The position numbers and the translations under genes were made by a program. Below the pieces are notes generated by a model, which saw only the letters and a program-made list of their open reading frames with translations, did not search any database and was not told where the DNA came from. DNA of 64,000 nt from Pyrinomonadaceae bacterium (GTDB lineage: Bacteria; Acidobacteriota; Blastocatellia; Pyrinomonadales; Pyrinomonadaceae): assembly GCA_036277115.1 (NCBI GenBank), contig DASUNM010000015.1, forward strand, positions 44,451 to 108,450, read 5' to 3'. This document shows, piece by piece, positions 27,192 through 35,140 of the stretch. The first letter of the stretch is position 1. Each line of letters opens with the position of its first letter.

Positions 27192-27543
27192 AGAACAGTG
27201 AGCTGTGAGCTGTGAGCAGTCGCACGCGTCCGCGTAGCTGACGATTTGAATGTAGCCCAGCCTTTTAAGGCTGGGTCAACGATCAATTAAGGAATCAAAG
27301 CCCGCTTTAGCGGGCGGCAGAGAATATGGCTGCGTTAACAAGTGCCATTCACGCCGAAGGCGTGACAGAAGGTAGCCAGGGGTAAGCGAGCGAAGCGAGC
27401 GACACCCCTGGATTACGATAAAACAATGATCTCCGCCCTGAAGGGGCGGAACAGCGAGGCGGATCGATTGCTTCAACCCCGAAAACGATTTCAGAAGTTT
27501 CCGATTGAGGCCGCCAACTCGCTATGTTAATCTCTCGGGCAAC
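27192..27543. repeat. Repeat array between ETF-QO and ferredoxin genes
   Basis: 352 non-coding bases made almost entirely of repeats. In order: CAGTGAGCTGTGAGCTGTGAGCAG (27197-27220) right after the ETF-QO stop; TAGCCCAGCCTTTTAAGGCTGGG (27252-27274); GCCCGCTTTAGCGGGC (27300-27315); and a composite block at 27349-27450. The block has a CACGCCGAAGGCGTG hairpin, a long palindrome with arms CCAGGGGT and ACCCCTGG around GCGAGCGAAGCGAGCGAC, and a CCGCCCTGAAGGGGCGG hairpin. The composite recurs in inverted orientation at 31858-31960 and 33378-33485. Confidence 0.8.
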
Positions 27544-27984
27544 ATGACAGCCCTCGAGGAACAAACTTTCGACGTCGTCGAAAAGGAATGGCCGATGTCG
27601 GTTGGTGATGGGAAGGCCCAGCGCAAGAAGCGGCCGCGCATTCTCGCCATCACGACTGACTGCTGCACTGGTTGCGCCGGCTCGCCTGCCTGTATCGAGT
27701 ACTGTCCGATCGAAGCCTGCATGTTCTGGGTGACGGATGAAGATCATCCGCCCTTCGGCCGCATCGAAGTCGATCCCTATCTCTGCATCGGTTGTCAGAA
27801 GTGCACCAGCAAAGGTCCGGATGGAGCTTTTCTTGACGGCTGTCCGTGGGATGCGATTGAAATGATTCCGACCGACGATTGGGAGTCAATGCACGGAATT
27901 AGTCTACCGGACTTACCACCACCGCCACCGACGACGGCATTGCCAGCGTCATCCGAGGTCACAGCGCCGGCAGAAGCACGATAG
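27544..27984 (+). CDS. 2[4Fe-4S] ferredoxin family protein
   Basis: 146 residues from the ATG at 27544. Two ferredoxin clusters: CTGCAGSPACIEYCPIEAC, with a five-residue loop between the second and third Cys, and CIGCQKCTSKGPDGAFLDGC, with an unusually long gap before the last Cys. A Pro-rich disordered tail ends the protein. Cytoplasmic electron carrier. Its position behind ETF-QO suggests it feeds or drains the same electron-transfer branch (inference). Followed by a strong intrinsic terminator. Confidence 0.85.
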   Translation: MTALEEQTFDVVEKEWPMSVGDGKAQRKKRPRILAITTDCCTGCAGSPACIEYCPIEACMFWVTDEDHPPFGRIEVDPYLCIGCQKCTSKGPDGAFLDGCPWDAIEMIPTDDWESMHGISLPDLPPPPPTTALPASSEVTAPAEAR

Positions 27985-28039
27985 TCTTCAGCCGCAAAGC
28001 GGCTAAATATTTATAGACCACGTCGCCCGGGGTTGAATT

Positions 28040-28097
28040 GAAAAGAGGGAATCTCGATTCATCGAGATTCCCTCTTTTCGTAGGTAGTGGTTTTTTT
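28040..28097 (+). terminator. Intrinsic terminator after the ferredoxin gene
   Basis: A perfect 19-bp stem, arm GAAAAGAGGGAATCTCGAT (28040-28058) with its complement 28061-28079, followed after 11 nt by seven T. The stem is near-symmetric with A- and T-rich bases, so it may also work for the convergent minus-strand gene. Confidence 0.85.
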
Positions 28098-28190
28098 CCG
28101 GTGATTCTATAAACATTCCGCGCCTGACGGCGCTGTTTGGATTCCGTGCCCTAACTGGAAACCGAAACTCGGAACTCAAGGCCTATCTGC

Positions 28191-30557
28191 TCACCGCTCA
28201 CTGCTCACTGCCAACTGATTAGGAAACGCCTTCATCGACGCGAGCGCCGCCAGCACATAACACGCACTGCCCATCAGCATCGCTGCCTGGAATCCCCAAT
28301 TTAGCGCCACGAACACCGTCGTCACCGATCCGATTACCGACATAATGCCGTTCAGTCCCCAGTAGAACGGTGGCGCCGGCAGAGATCCTTCGCCCGTGTG
28401 TTTTAACCCGCGCGGGAAAGGCATGCCCATCGCTAATCCAAGCGGCGCCATCAGAGCGATCGCCACTCCAATCCTTCCCCATAGCGGCAGCCAAAGAAGC
28501 GCGGGCACCAGCTTCGGTAACGCCAGCGCCTCGACCGTTCCGATGATCGCCACCGCTGCGCACGCTTTCGACATCGACCAGCGCGGGCTCAGAGCTGCGC
28601 CAATGCCGCCAAACGCCAACAGGGTGAACAGCAAGACTGAGAGCGTGTAAATCGGATGGCCTACGAGCAGCGTCAGATTTTGGAGCAGCGCTAGCTCAAC
28701 TGAAATGAATCCGAAACCGAGCATCGCAAAATAAACCAGTGAGGCGACGTAACGGTACGCAGGCTTCTGGCCTGCTTCCCCTTCTATCCTCTCGCGCCGC
28801 GGCCTCCCAAACACGGCAAACACCACGAGCAGGAGCACGCTCGGGGCCAGCAGCCATTTCAAAATGCGCTCAGCAATTGCTCCCGGCATCCGCCACGGCC
28901 GATCGATCGCGAAATAAAATGGACTGTCATCCCACACCGGCCCAACGTACCGCGGCGCCTCAGCGTCGTACTGATCCAGAGTCTTCGAGCCCGCCAGCAC
29001 TTCTTTGAGACCTGGCGGCGCGATTCCGCCCGGCGCCACTATGGCATTTGCTTGAGTCCAGTTCTCGCGGATCTCTTTCAACTCTGCTTCGGTAAAAGGC
29101 CGCTTGCGCAACATGAAAAGCATCTGCGGAAAATCATTCGGCGCGGCCTGCTTCTCCATCAGCACCACCACGCGCTTGGCCGCTTCGTCGGCGCCTAAAG
29201 TCGCCACAGCATTGGAAGTCAGCCGCGGGATGTCCATCTCCCAACGCAGCACCACCATGATTCCGTTATCCGAAAGATGATCGTAGAAGGCGCGCATCGC
29301 TTCAGCCGTGTAGAGATAATTCTCCGAAAGCGACAAGCCGCCCGACGCTACCGACGCCCACGAATCGACAAACCCCATGAAGATGATGTCGAACTTCTTG
29401 TCTGTGCGCGAAATGAAGTTGCGGCCTTCACTCTGAATGGTTTCCACATCCGGCCGGTCGTAAAGATTGCCGGCGCGCGCGCCATAGCTGCGCACAAACT
29501 TCAGCATCAACGGATTCAGTTCGACTGCGGTGACTTTGCGGCTGCCCGATGCCAAAGCCGACACGACGTCAGCGCCACCACCGGGACCGATGACCAGTGT
29601 TTCGGCGTTTGGTGTGAGTCGAAACGGGAGGGCGCGGTAAGAGTCGCGGAGACCCTTCGCGCTTTCCAGCTTGCCGTCCCATTCGTTGATGCTGGTCCAT
29701 GCGTCCGAATCGATGTAGAGCCGCGCTACGTGACCGGGCGCGACGCCTTCTACAGCATCGATGCGCGAATAAGCATTCCAACCGGTGTACGCGATGCGCG
29801 CGTTTGGATTCTCATCCATCTGATTGCGCATCGCCTTCGTTCGGCCGGGCTTCACGCGAAACGTTTCATACTTCACGGCTGAAACTGCCGCGATGATTGC
29901 GAGCACCACGCCAAGCGCCGCCGCCACCTGAACGATTCGTGGCAGTAGGCTGGGAGCGCGGGCATCCTGCCCGCTTAGTTCGTCGTTCGTGCTGACTTCT
30001 GACTTCTGATTTCTGACCTCTGCCGTTTGAGCCCGCGAAGCGGGCGACAGACTTAAGAGACCCGCCGCAATCGCCGGCGCAATCGTTGCCACCAATAGCG
30101 CCGCTTCCCCTCCAAACAAATGCAGCAGAACCGTCACCAATACTGCGCCCAACGCGGCGCCGATCAAGTCCCAGAAATACAGACTCCCTGCGACCGCACG
30201 ATGGATATCGAAAACGATCGACAGCGCCATGCCGGCGAGAAAGAACGGCAGCAGCGGCGCGAGGAAATACAGCGGCAGCCGATCCATCTCGAACGGATAT
30301 CGCACAAGGAGCCAGAGACACAGCGGAATCGCGCCCGCATACAGCAGCGTCGTCAACGCTGCCGCGTGGATCGACAGAGGCTTCCGCTGTTTCAGCAGAT
30401 GAACGGTAAACCCACCGAGACCCCAACCAAGCAGAGCGACTGAGATAGCAACAAAGGCAAAGTGATACCAGATGCTGGCTGAATAAATCCGGGTCAGCCC
30501 AACTTCCAGAATCAAACCCGAAAGAGTGATCAGAAAAACCGCGATACGAGTGCGCAT
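28191..30557 (-). CDS. Membrane-bound spermidine-synthase-like methyltransferase-fold protein
   Basis: 788 residues. N-terminal helices (1-170, starting LITLSGLILEVGLTRIYSAS as in spermidine-synthase fusions), a Rossmann SAM-type domain at about 310-480 (LVIGPGGGADVVSALASGSR, VTAVELNPLMLKFVRSYGAR, DIIFMGFVDSWA) and C-terminal helices (560-780). Aminopropyltransferase-like membrane proteins of this shape are widespread and of uncertain substrate. Two internal segments are repeat-derived: residues about 170-203 (TAEVRNQKSEVSTNDELSGQ, ...) and about 594-602 (GEAGQKPAYRYV). The C-terminal QLAVSSER also arises from a CAGTGAGC repeat that supplies the stop. Confidence 0.8.
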   Translation of the reverse strand: MRTRIAVFLITLSGLILEVGLTRIYSASIWYHFAFVAISVALLGWGLGGFTVHLLKQRKPLSIHAAALTTLLYAGAIPLCLWLLVRYPFEMDRLPLYFLAPLLPFFLAGMALSIVFDIHRAVAGSLYFWDLIGAALGAVLVTVLLHLFGGEAALLVATIAPAIAAGLLSLSPASRAQTAEVRNQKSEVSTNDELSGQDARAPSLLPRIVQVAAALGVVLAIIAAVSAVKYETFRVKPGRTKAMRNQMDENPNARIAYTGWNAYSRIDAVEGVAPGHVARLYIDSDAWTSINEWDGKLESAKGLRDSYRALPFRLTPNAETLVIGPGGGADVVSALASGSRKVTAVELNPLMLKFVRSYGARAGNLYDRPDVETIQSEGRNFISRTDKKFDIIFMGFVDSWASVASGGLSLSENYLYTAEAMRAFYDHLSDNGIMVVLRWEMDIPRLTSNAVATLGADEAAKRVVVLMEKQAAPNDFPQMLFMLRKRPFTEAELKEIRENWTQANAIVAPGGIAPPGLKEVLAGSKTLDQYDAEAPRYVGPVWDDSPFYFAIDRPWRMPGAIAERILKWLLAPSVLLLVVFAVFGRPRRERIEGEAGQKPAYRYVASLVYFAMLGFGFISVELALLQNLTLLVGHPIYTLSVLLFTLLAFGGIGAALSPRWSMSKACAAVAIIGTVEALALPKLVPALLWLPLWGRIGVAIALMAPLGLAMGMPFPRGLKHTGEGSLPAPPFYWGLNGIMSVIGSVTTVFVALNWGFQAAMLMGSACYVLAALASMKAFPNQLAVSSER
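29951..30052. repeat. Three adjacent repeat units inside the spermidine-synthase-like gene
   Basis: On the plus strand: GGGAGCGCGGGCATCCTGCC(CGC) hairpin, then CTGACTTCTGACTTCTGATT quasi-tandem words, then GAGCCCGCGAAGCGGGCGAC hairpin. Together about 34 codons, in frame, placed in the linker between two membrane segments of the protein. A further unit, GGTACGCAGGCTTCTGGCCT(GC), lies at 28752-28773 in the same gene. Confidence 0.8.
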
Positions 30558-30741
30558 AGGCGCACTAGTTAAGTGAAACTAATTGCGGAGGTCAAGCTGC
30601 CAGAGATGCTTCAGCGTGAAAAAGGTTACTAACTACGGTCTGGACGCAAGCGCTTTTCGCGCAGCAGCGAGACATGAACTGGTACTGAGTCGGAAAACCT
30701 ACCGGACCCTCGCCTAGCCGGACCAAACGACAGATGTAATC

Positions 30742-31707
30742 TTACTGCTGGGATGAACTCACGCGCGAGCGGATGGCTTTGGCGGTGGTAGATGCTTGGC
30801 TGGCAATTTCATCATCGCCTACTGTTTGGGCTAAAGATTCGATGGAGGGCAAATCCTCGGCTGTGCCAACGTAAGCCAAGCCGCGGAGTGCGGCGCTGAC
30901 GGAAGCTTTGTCGGGTTTCAGCGAGGCGACTGTTTGACCAACAGTCACGGCGTCGCCTTCCTTCACAGCAAGCGATGCTATTTCGCCGTCGACTGGGGCG
31001 CGGAATTCCTGGACGTCACCAAGAACGGTGACGGGTGACGGGTGTTGGGTGTTGGGAGATGCCGAACCAGTGATGGGTGATGAGTCATGAGTGATGAGTG
31101 AAGATGGCGAACTGACGACGCGGATGCGGGCGAAAAGGGCGCCCGCGCGTAGTTCGGAACCAACTGGCAATATGCTCACGATGGTTCCGTTGATGGGCGA
31201 CTTCGCTTCGAAAGGTTGCAGCATGGCGCGCAGCTCGGGGCGGCCGGAAGCGTCGCCGAAACGCACTAACTGCAAGGCCGCGTTGCGACGCACGAGCGGC
31301 TCGGCGTCTTTCAACAACTCGAGCAGCGCGCGATGAAAATCTTCGGAAGTGTTGTCCTGGCCCATGACCCACGCAACTGTCTTACGGACTTCGCCGGTCG
31401 GGCTCTTCGCTAACTCCAGAATGCGTGGATAAAACTTCTTGACGGCCGGATCGTTCTTCTCCATCCGCGATTCGATTTGGGTAAGCGCGTGCTGGATGTT
31501 GCGCGGCTTCTTTTCGTCGTTAAGGTACTCGACGATCTTTTCATCGGATAGTGAACGGCCGAACCAGGTGAAGTACCACGACAGAAATGGAACGATGATG
31601 AAGAGCGAGGCGACGATGATGAGCCAGATATTGCTCGGCCGACGCGGCTTTGGGGCAACGACAACTTGCGCATCGCGGCCGTTGGTTTGTATGAAATCAT
31701 CTGACAT
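30742..31707 (-). CDS. Membrane-anchored HEAT-repeat and biotinyl/lipoyl-like barrel protein
   Basis: 321 residues. One membrane helix at 27-47 (IWLIIVASLFIIVPFLSWYF). HEAT-like helices at 60-165 (EVRKTVAWVMGQD, EPLVRRNAALQLVRFGDAS). A barrel-sandwich (biotinyl/lipoyl-like) fold split into two halves: KSPINGTIVSILPVGSELRA and FRAPVDGEIASLAVKEGDAV. The second half lacks an MKM-type modification Lys, so a non-modified barrel as in HlyD proteins is more likely. Between the halves lie about 30 repeat-derived residues (SSLITHDSSPITGSASPNTQ). Last gene of the respiratory cluster; a role in oxidase assembly is only a guess from position. Confidence 0.65.
   Translation of the reverse strand: MSDDFIQTNGRDAQVVVAPKPRRPSNIWLIIVASLFIIVPFLSWYFTWFGRSLSDEKIVEYLNDEKKPRNIQHALTQIESRMEKNDPAVKKFYPRILELAKSPTGEVRKTVAWVMGQDNTSEDFHRALLELLKDAEPLVRRNAALQLVRFGDASGRPELRAMLQPFEAKSPINGTIVSILPVGSELRAGALFARIRVVSSPSSLITHDSSPITGSASPNTQHPSPVTVLGDVQEFRAPVDGEIASLAVKEGDAVTVGQTVASLKPDKASVSAALRGLAYVGTAEDLPSIESLAQTVGDDEIASQASTTAKAIRSRVSSSQQ
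31021..31105. repeat. GGGTGATGGGTGATGAG-type repeat inside a coding region
   Basis: GGTGACGGGTGACGGGTGTT on the plus strand, then CAGTGATGGGTGATGAGTCA and TGAGTGATGAGTG. Short words (GGGTGAYG, GGGTGTT, GAGTGAT) repeat in series. It is in frame in the HEAT/barrel protein, between two beta strands of the barrel. Confidence 0.75.
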
Positions 31708-31857
31708 TTGTCATTTGAATACGGCCCGTCATTTAACCACAGAGGAAGAATCGAATCATCCACAGATTACGCAGATTACACAGATTAAAGAAAGGATGAA
31801 CTTGTAGACAGTTCTAGTACGCGCGAGTCAGGTAATTCTGGGAATCAATTTTTCATC

Positions 31858-31998
31858 TCGCCCCTTCAGGGCGAGGAACTTCTATCTATCGCGATCCAGG
31901 GGTGTCGCTCGCTGCGCTCGCTTACCCCTGGCTACCTTCTCTCACGCCTTCGGCGTGATGAAATCCAAAGCGCCGTCGAGGCCGGCGCACTCCAAATC
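31858..31998. repeat. Composite three-hairpin repeat block, copy 2
   Basis: CGCCCCTTCAGGGCG hairpin, then GATCCAGGGGTGTCGCTCGC...GCGAGCGCTTACCCCTGG palindrome (about 31895-31930), then CACGCCTTCGGCGTG (31943-31957). It is followed by ATCCAAAGCGCCGTCG...CGGCGCACTCCAAAT (31970-31997), which abuts the stop codon of the isoprenylcysteine-methyltransferase-like gene. Upstream at about 31736-31795 are short CACAGA/AGATTACACAGATTA words. Confidence 0.8.
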
Positions 31999-32608
31999 AC
32001 CAGATGAGATACCGCGGCACTTTGTTTCGATAACGCTCGTACGCTTCGCCGTAGCTCTTCTTCAGGAATTCTTCCTCGCGCAGAATTTGCCAGTGCTGCG
32101 CGGCGATAGCCAGCACCGCAAGAACCAGGAATATCCACGTGCCATTAATCAGAAATGTGCCGATGAACCAGGCGTTGATAAAGACGTAGATCGGATTCCG
32201 CGTAAGCGAGAAAATGCCCCGCGTCACGAGGGCTCCGGGCGTCTCGTAGTCAACGCCGACGCGCCACGAGTCGCCGAAGTTGAAGAAAGCGAGAATGAAG
32301 ACTACCAACCCGCCGCTTATCAGGATCACTCCGGCCACCCTCAGCGCGAACGATTCAAAAAATTGATCGTGCAAGACTGCAGGTAGAACGCGCGCGTGGG
32401 AATGCAGTGCGTATAAAACGATCTCAACCATCCAAAAGACCAAGCCGGCGAAGGCGGCTATTTCAAACACCCGCGCGAGCCCGCGACTGTCGCGACCGGC
32501 CACAATCGCGGTGATGTTTCGACTTATGCGCAGGTACACGGCCTTGGTGACAACAATCGCGATAAAAATCACGATGATGGCGATTTGGAAATAGTCGAAG
32601 AAGGACAT
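31997..32608 (-). CDS. Isoprenylcysteine carboxyl methyltransferase-like membrane protein
   Basis: 203 residues with about five helices. C-terminal ICMT/PEMT signature: GIFSLTRNPIYVFINAWFIG and REEEFLKKSYGEAYERYRNK followed by VPRYLIW, the motif that binds S-adenosylmethionine and the lipid substrate. Bacterial relatives methylate uncertain small lipids or isoprenoids. Stop codon TGA abuts a repeat beginning TTTGGAGTGCGCCG. It lies within the run of accessory genes downstream of the oxidase cluster. Confidence 0.85.
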   Translation of the reverse strand: MSFFDYFQIAIIVIFIAIVVTKAVYLRISRNITAIVAGRDSRGLARVFEIAAFAGLVFWMVEIVLYALHSHARVLPAVLHDQFFESFALRVAGVILISGGLVVFILAFFNFGDSWRVGVDYETPGALVTRGIFSLTRNPIYVFINAWFIGTFLINGTWIFLVLAVLAIAAQHWQILREEEFLKKSYGEAYERYRNKVPRYLIW

Positions 32609-32821
32609 GTTAAGAGTGGCCGCGGATGAAAGCAGATTTACGCGGAATAAAAATCAGAGCAGTAATCCGATGACCTGATCGGCGTTAATTCGCTCTCATC
32701 TGGCGCGATTATGGTTGGGGATGGCGAGAATCCAAAGCGCCGTCGTCGCGACGCTCTGCCGGCGCACTCCAAATGCAGGCAGATGCCTGCGTACCGCACT
32801 CCAAATACGTGCGCTGCTAAA
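32609..32821. repeat. ATCCAAAGCGCCGTCG / GGCAGATGCCTGC repeat block
   Basis: At about 32730-32815: ATCCAAAGCGCCGTCGTCGC...GGCGCACTCCAAATGCAGGC, AGATGCCTGCGTACCGCACTCC and a short CGCACTCCAAAT again. It shares its flanking words with the block at 31970-31997. No gene seen. Confidence 0.7.
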
Positions 32822-33301
32822 TCAGCCCGATGGGTAGAGGTGATACAGCATCGCGTAAACCACCACGCCGGTGATCGAAACATACAGCCACATCGGGAGG
32901 GTCCAGCGCGCGATGGCCCGGTGGCGCAGGAAATCTCCGCGCTTAGCGCGCAGGACGGTGACAATCACGAACGGCACGATGACCGCCGCCAGGATTGCGT
33001 GCGTGATCAGAATCGTAAAGTAGATTGGCCGCGCAATTCCCTGCCCCGGAAAAGGTGTCGATCCGTGCTGCGAGTGATACGTCACGTACGAAATTAAGAA
33101 CAGAACGGAAACAGACACCGCCGCGATTTGGCAGTTGCGATGGGCAATGATGCTTTTGCGGCGAATAAAGAAGTAGCCGGCCATCAGTAATACGAAGCTG
33201 GTGAAGTTAAGAGCGGCGTTGAAGTGCGGGAGAGCAGAAACCCAGTCGGCAGCGAGCAGGCCCAAAGCAGTGAGCAGTGAGCAGTGGGCTGTGAGCAGCA
33301 T
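32822..33301 (-). CDS. DUF420 membrane protein (YozB/CtaM-like)
   Basis: 159 residues, four helices, with conserved polar positions HRNCQ, YVTYHSQHGSTPFPG and RHRAIARWTLPMWLYVSITG typical of DUF420. In firmicutes the relative CtaM is needed for functional heme-a oxidases, which fits the location next to the cox genes. The first residues MLLTAHCSLLTALG are encoded by a CTGCTCACTGCTCACTG repeat (33262-33298), so the ancestral start was probably further in (around ADWVSALPHFNAALN). Confidence 0.85.
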   Translation of the reverse strand: MLLTAHCSLLTALGLLAADWVSALPHFNAALNFTSFVLLMAGYFFIRRKSIIAHRNCQIAAVSVSVLFLISYVTYHSQHGSTPFPGQGIARPIYFTILITHAILAAVIVPFVIVTVLRAKRGDFLRHRAIARWTLPMWLYVSITGVVVYAMLYHLYPSG

Positions 33302-33377
33302 GACGAAATCAGAGATCAGAGGTCAGGTGTTAGAGCAGTTGAAATGGCGATAGGGTGGAGTTGGAGTTTAACTTCCT

Positions 33378-33512
33378 CTGTCCGCCCCTTCAGGACGGAC
33401 GCCTGTTTTTTGAACCCGATCCAGGGGTGTCGCTCGCTACACTCGCTTTACCCCTGGCTACCTTCTAGCACGCCTTCAGCGTGAATACTGCTCACCGCGC
33501 ACTGCCCACGGC
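33378..33512. repeat. Composite three-hairpin repeat block, copy 3, plus CAGTGAGC words
   Basis: CCGCCCCTTCAGGACGG, GATCCAGGGGTGTCGCTCGC...GCTTTACCCCTGG and CACGCCTTCAGCGTG in the same order as at 31858-31960. It is followed by TGCTCACCGCGCACTGCCCA and CGGCTCACTGCTG, which supply the stop of the next gene (33513). Confidence 0.8.
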
Positions 33513-33899
33513 TCACTGCTGTGTCCCCCGGTTCATTTCGGCGACCATCCGGTTCACGTCGGGCGGCATGGCGCGGCCGCGCACGTCCTTCAGAGCAGGC
33601 GGCAACTTTAGAGCAGCGGGTACTGTGCCGGCCGCTCGCGCCGCTTGTTTCGCGGCGGCAGGGCTGGGCTTCACTTCCTCGCCCCGAGCGATGCGCCTCT
33701 GTTCAAGTCGTCGCGTCAGGAACTCCTGAGCAGGCACGGCCAAAAACCCGAGCGCGATCACAATGGGAACAACGGTAAAGAAAAGACCGTCAGTGCTGAT
33801 GACCGAGCCGGCCGCGATGAAGTTGTAGGCGACGAACGCGAACAGGCCGAGCGCCGCAATGAAACAAATCAGAGTTAGCAGCCTTTGTTCGTTCTTCAT
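33513..33899 (-). CDS. Two-helix membrane protein of unknown function
   Basis: 128 residues from the ATG at 33899 (an upstream TTG is in frame but unsupported). Two hydrophobic helices (LLTLICFIAALGLFAFVAY and LFFTVVPIVIALGFLAV), then a charged, Ala/Pro-rich cytoplasmic tail with APAQEFLTRRLEQRRI-like helix and a conserved-looking end PPDVNRMVAEMNRG. Unrecognised family. The stop TGA comes from a CAGTGAGC repeat. Part of the downstream tail of the oxidase cluster, so an assembly or small-subunit role is possible but unproven. Confidence 0.55.
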   Translation of the reverse strand: MKNEQRLLTLICFIAALGLFAFVAYNFIAAGSVISTDGLFFTVVPIVIALGFLAVPAQEFLTRRLEQRRIARGEEVKPSPAAAKQAARAAGTVPAALKLPPALKDVRGRAMPPDVNRMVAEMNRGTQQ

Positions 33900-34032
33900 G
33901 GAAAATCGTTGGGCGGTTGCAGTCAATTGATTATCGTCCTATTGGGTTCCCCTGTCGCTCGCTGAAGCGCGCTGGATAATCTTACCTTACCCGCTAGCGC
34001 CGATGCATCGGAACGGGTAAGGAGAATTTTTC

Positions 34033-34098
34033 TGTCGCCCGCTAAAGCGGGCTCGGCAATCTTTTGTCCATCTAACCCAGCGCTAAAGCGCTGGGCTA
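34033..34098. repeat. CCCGCTAAAGCGGGC + CCCAGCGCTAAAGCGCTGGG composite, copy 1
   Basis: TGTCGCCCGCTAAAGCGGGC followed about 25 nt later by CCCAGCGCTAAAGCGCTGGG and CTAC. The same pair in the same order and spacing is at 35141-35209 and 35943-36007, each time between cox-cluster genes. Confidence 0.85.
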
Positions 34099-34144
34099 CT
34101 TTAAAACTCTGCTGCCGACAAAGTCGTTCTGTACTGCCTTTGGG

Positions 34145-34363
34145 CTAGTGTTTCTTTGCCGGCTTCAACGGTTTTTCCGAAAGCTCTTCATAACCGCAAC
34201 GTTCGCACTGCCATACCGGAAACACCAGGTTTGGATCAGTCTTGTTTTCATAGACCGCCCTTTGTGACGGAACGATCTTGCCTCCGCATTGCGGGCAGAC
34301 ACGTCCGCGCGTCGTGCGGCGCTCAATATCAATCTGCAAGAGGTCGGCTACGTCTTCAGGCAT
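34145..34363 (-). CDS. Small zinc-ribbon protein
   Basis: 72 residues. Two CxxC pairs, VCPQCGGKIV and QCERCGYEELSE, about 27 residues apart, describe a rubredoxin-like zinc ribbon. N-terminal acidic helix (MPEDVADLLQIDIE) and a Lys-rich tail KPLKPAKKH. Cytoplasmic, likely a metal-stabilised adaptor or nucleic-acid binding protein; function unknown. Located between a membrane unknown and another small membrane protein of the cox cluster. Confidence 0.65.
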   Translation of the reverse strand: MPEDVADLLQIDIERRTTRGRVCPQCGGKIVPSQRAVYENKTDPNLVFPVWQCERCGYEELSEKPLKPAKKH

Positions 34364-34393
34364 AACATGCGGGCAAGATGCTCACGCCCAACA

Positions 34394-34615
34394 TTATCCC
34401 TTTCGATTGCGAAACGCGATATAGAAAATTGCCGCAAACATCGTCACCGGCGGTACAAACAGAACCAGAATCGCCAGGTTAAGGTTCCTGGCGAACGCCT
34501 GGCTGACGGACGCGCGGCACATGGCGCACTGCGCGAGTGCAGAGTCGGACATTGCGAGAGCGCACAGGGCGACAATCGCGCCGACGATCATCATGCGAAT
34601 TACGCGTAAAGCCAT
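34394..34615 (-). CDS. Small exported/membrane protein with CAMC motif
   Basis: 73 residues: signal-like helix (MMIVGAIVALCALAMSDSAL), then a periplasmic CAMCRASVSQAF segment, then a second helix (LNLAILVLFVPPVTMFAAIF) and a basic end FRNRKG. The AQCAMC...S motif just after the signal sequence could bind copper or a heme edge. Such short proteins are seen near oxidase genes in this phylum (recollection, not checked). Not otherwise recognised. Confidence 0.6.
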   Translation of the reverse strand: MALRVIRMMIVGAIVALCALAMSDSALAQCAMCRASVSQAFARNLNLAILVLFVPPVTMFAAIFYIAFRNRKG

Positions 34616-34750
34616 TCTCAGTTCTTCAAGCCCGCTTACCCAGCCTCAAAAGGCTGGGCTACGGAAAAATCGCCGTGCCCTCGTTACGGTTCGGGCTACT
34701 GCCCCCCATCTGCTCACTGCGCACCGCTCACTGCTCACTGCCCACTGACG

Positions 34751-35110
34751 CTAATGACTCGGCTGTCCGGCCGGCGGCGCGGTTGCTGGCGGCGTGGCCC
34801 GCAGGTCGCGCGAGCGGAAGCTGTCAGGGAAAAACACCAGCAGCAGACAAATACAAATGACGACGGCCGGCACGATGGTCAGCACAAGCGGCAAACGCTC
34901 GAAACGCAGGTGCATGAAATAGGCGACGATCAGAGCGGCCTTGATGATCGAAGCGCCCAGCAGAATCACGAGCATGTAAACAAGGGGCAAGTTGATATAG
35001 CCGAACAACACCTCGATGCCCGTCAAGATTAGCAAGCCAATCCAAACTGAGATGAAGAGCTTGTTTGAACCGGCAAAGTGTTCGTCGTGCGATTCTGCGT
35101 GTGCGCTCAT
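34751..35110 (-). CDS. Cytochrome c oxidase subunit IV-type protein
   Basis: 119 residues. Three hydrophobic helices (LFISVWIGLLILTGIEVLFG; YMLVILLGASIIKAALIVAY; PLVLTIVPAVVICICLLLVF), with FMHLRFE after the second helix as in bacterial oxidase subunit IV (COX4_pro family). His-rich N-terminus SAHAESHDEHFAG, Pro-rich tail. Ribosome site GGAGAATC upstream. Follows the two subunit III genes, as expected. Confidence 0.88.
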   Translation of the reverse strand: MSAHAESHDEHFAGSNKLFISVWIGLLILTGIEVLFGYINLPLVYMLVILLGASIIKAALIVAYFMHLRFERLPLVLTIVPAVVICICLLLVFFPDSFRSRDLRATPPATAPPAGQPSH

Positions 35111-35140
35111 GTTTGATTCTCCGGTTTCCAGCCTGTTGCC

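Noticed and set aside
27192..27540. Possible CRISPR array because of closely spaced repeats
   Set aside because: The repeats are different palindromes, not identical direct repeats with uniform spacers; no cas genes.
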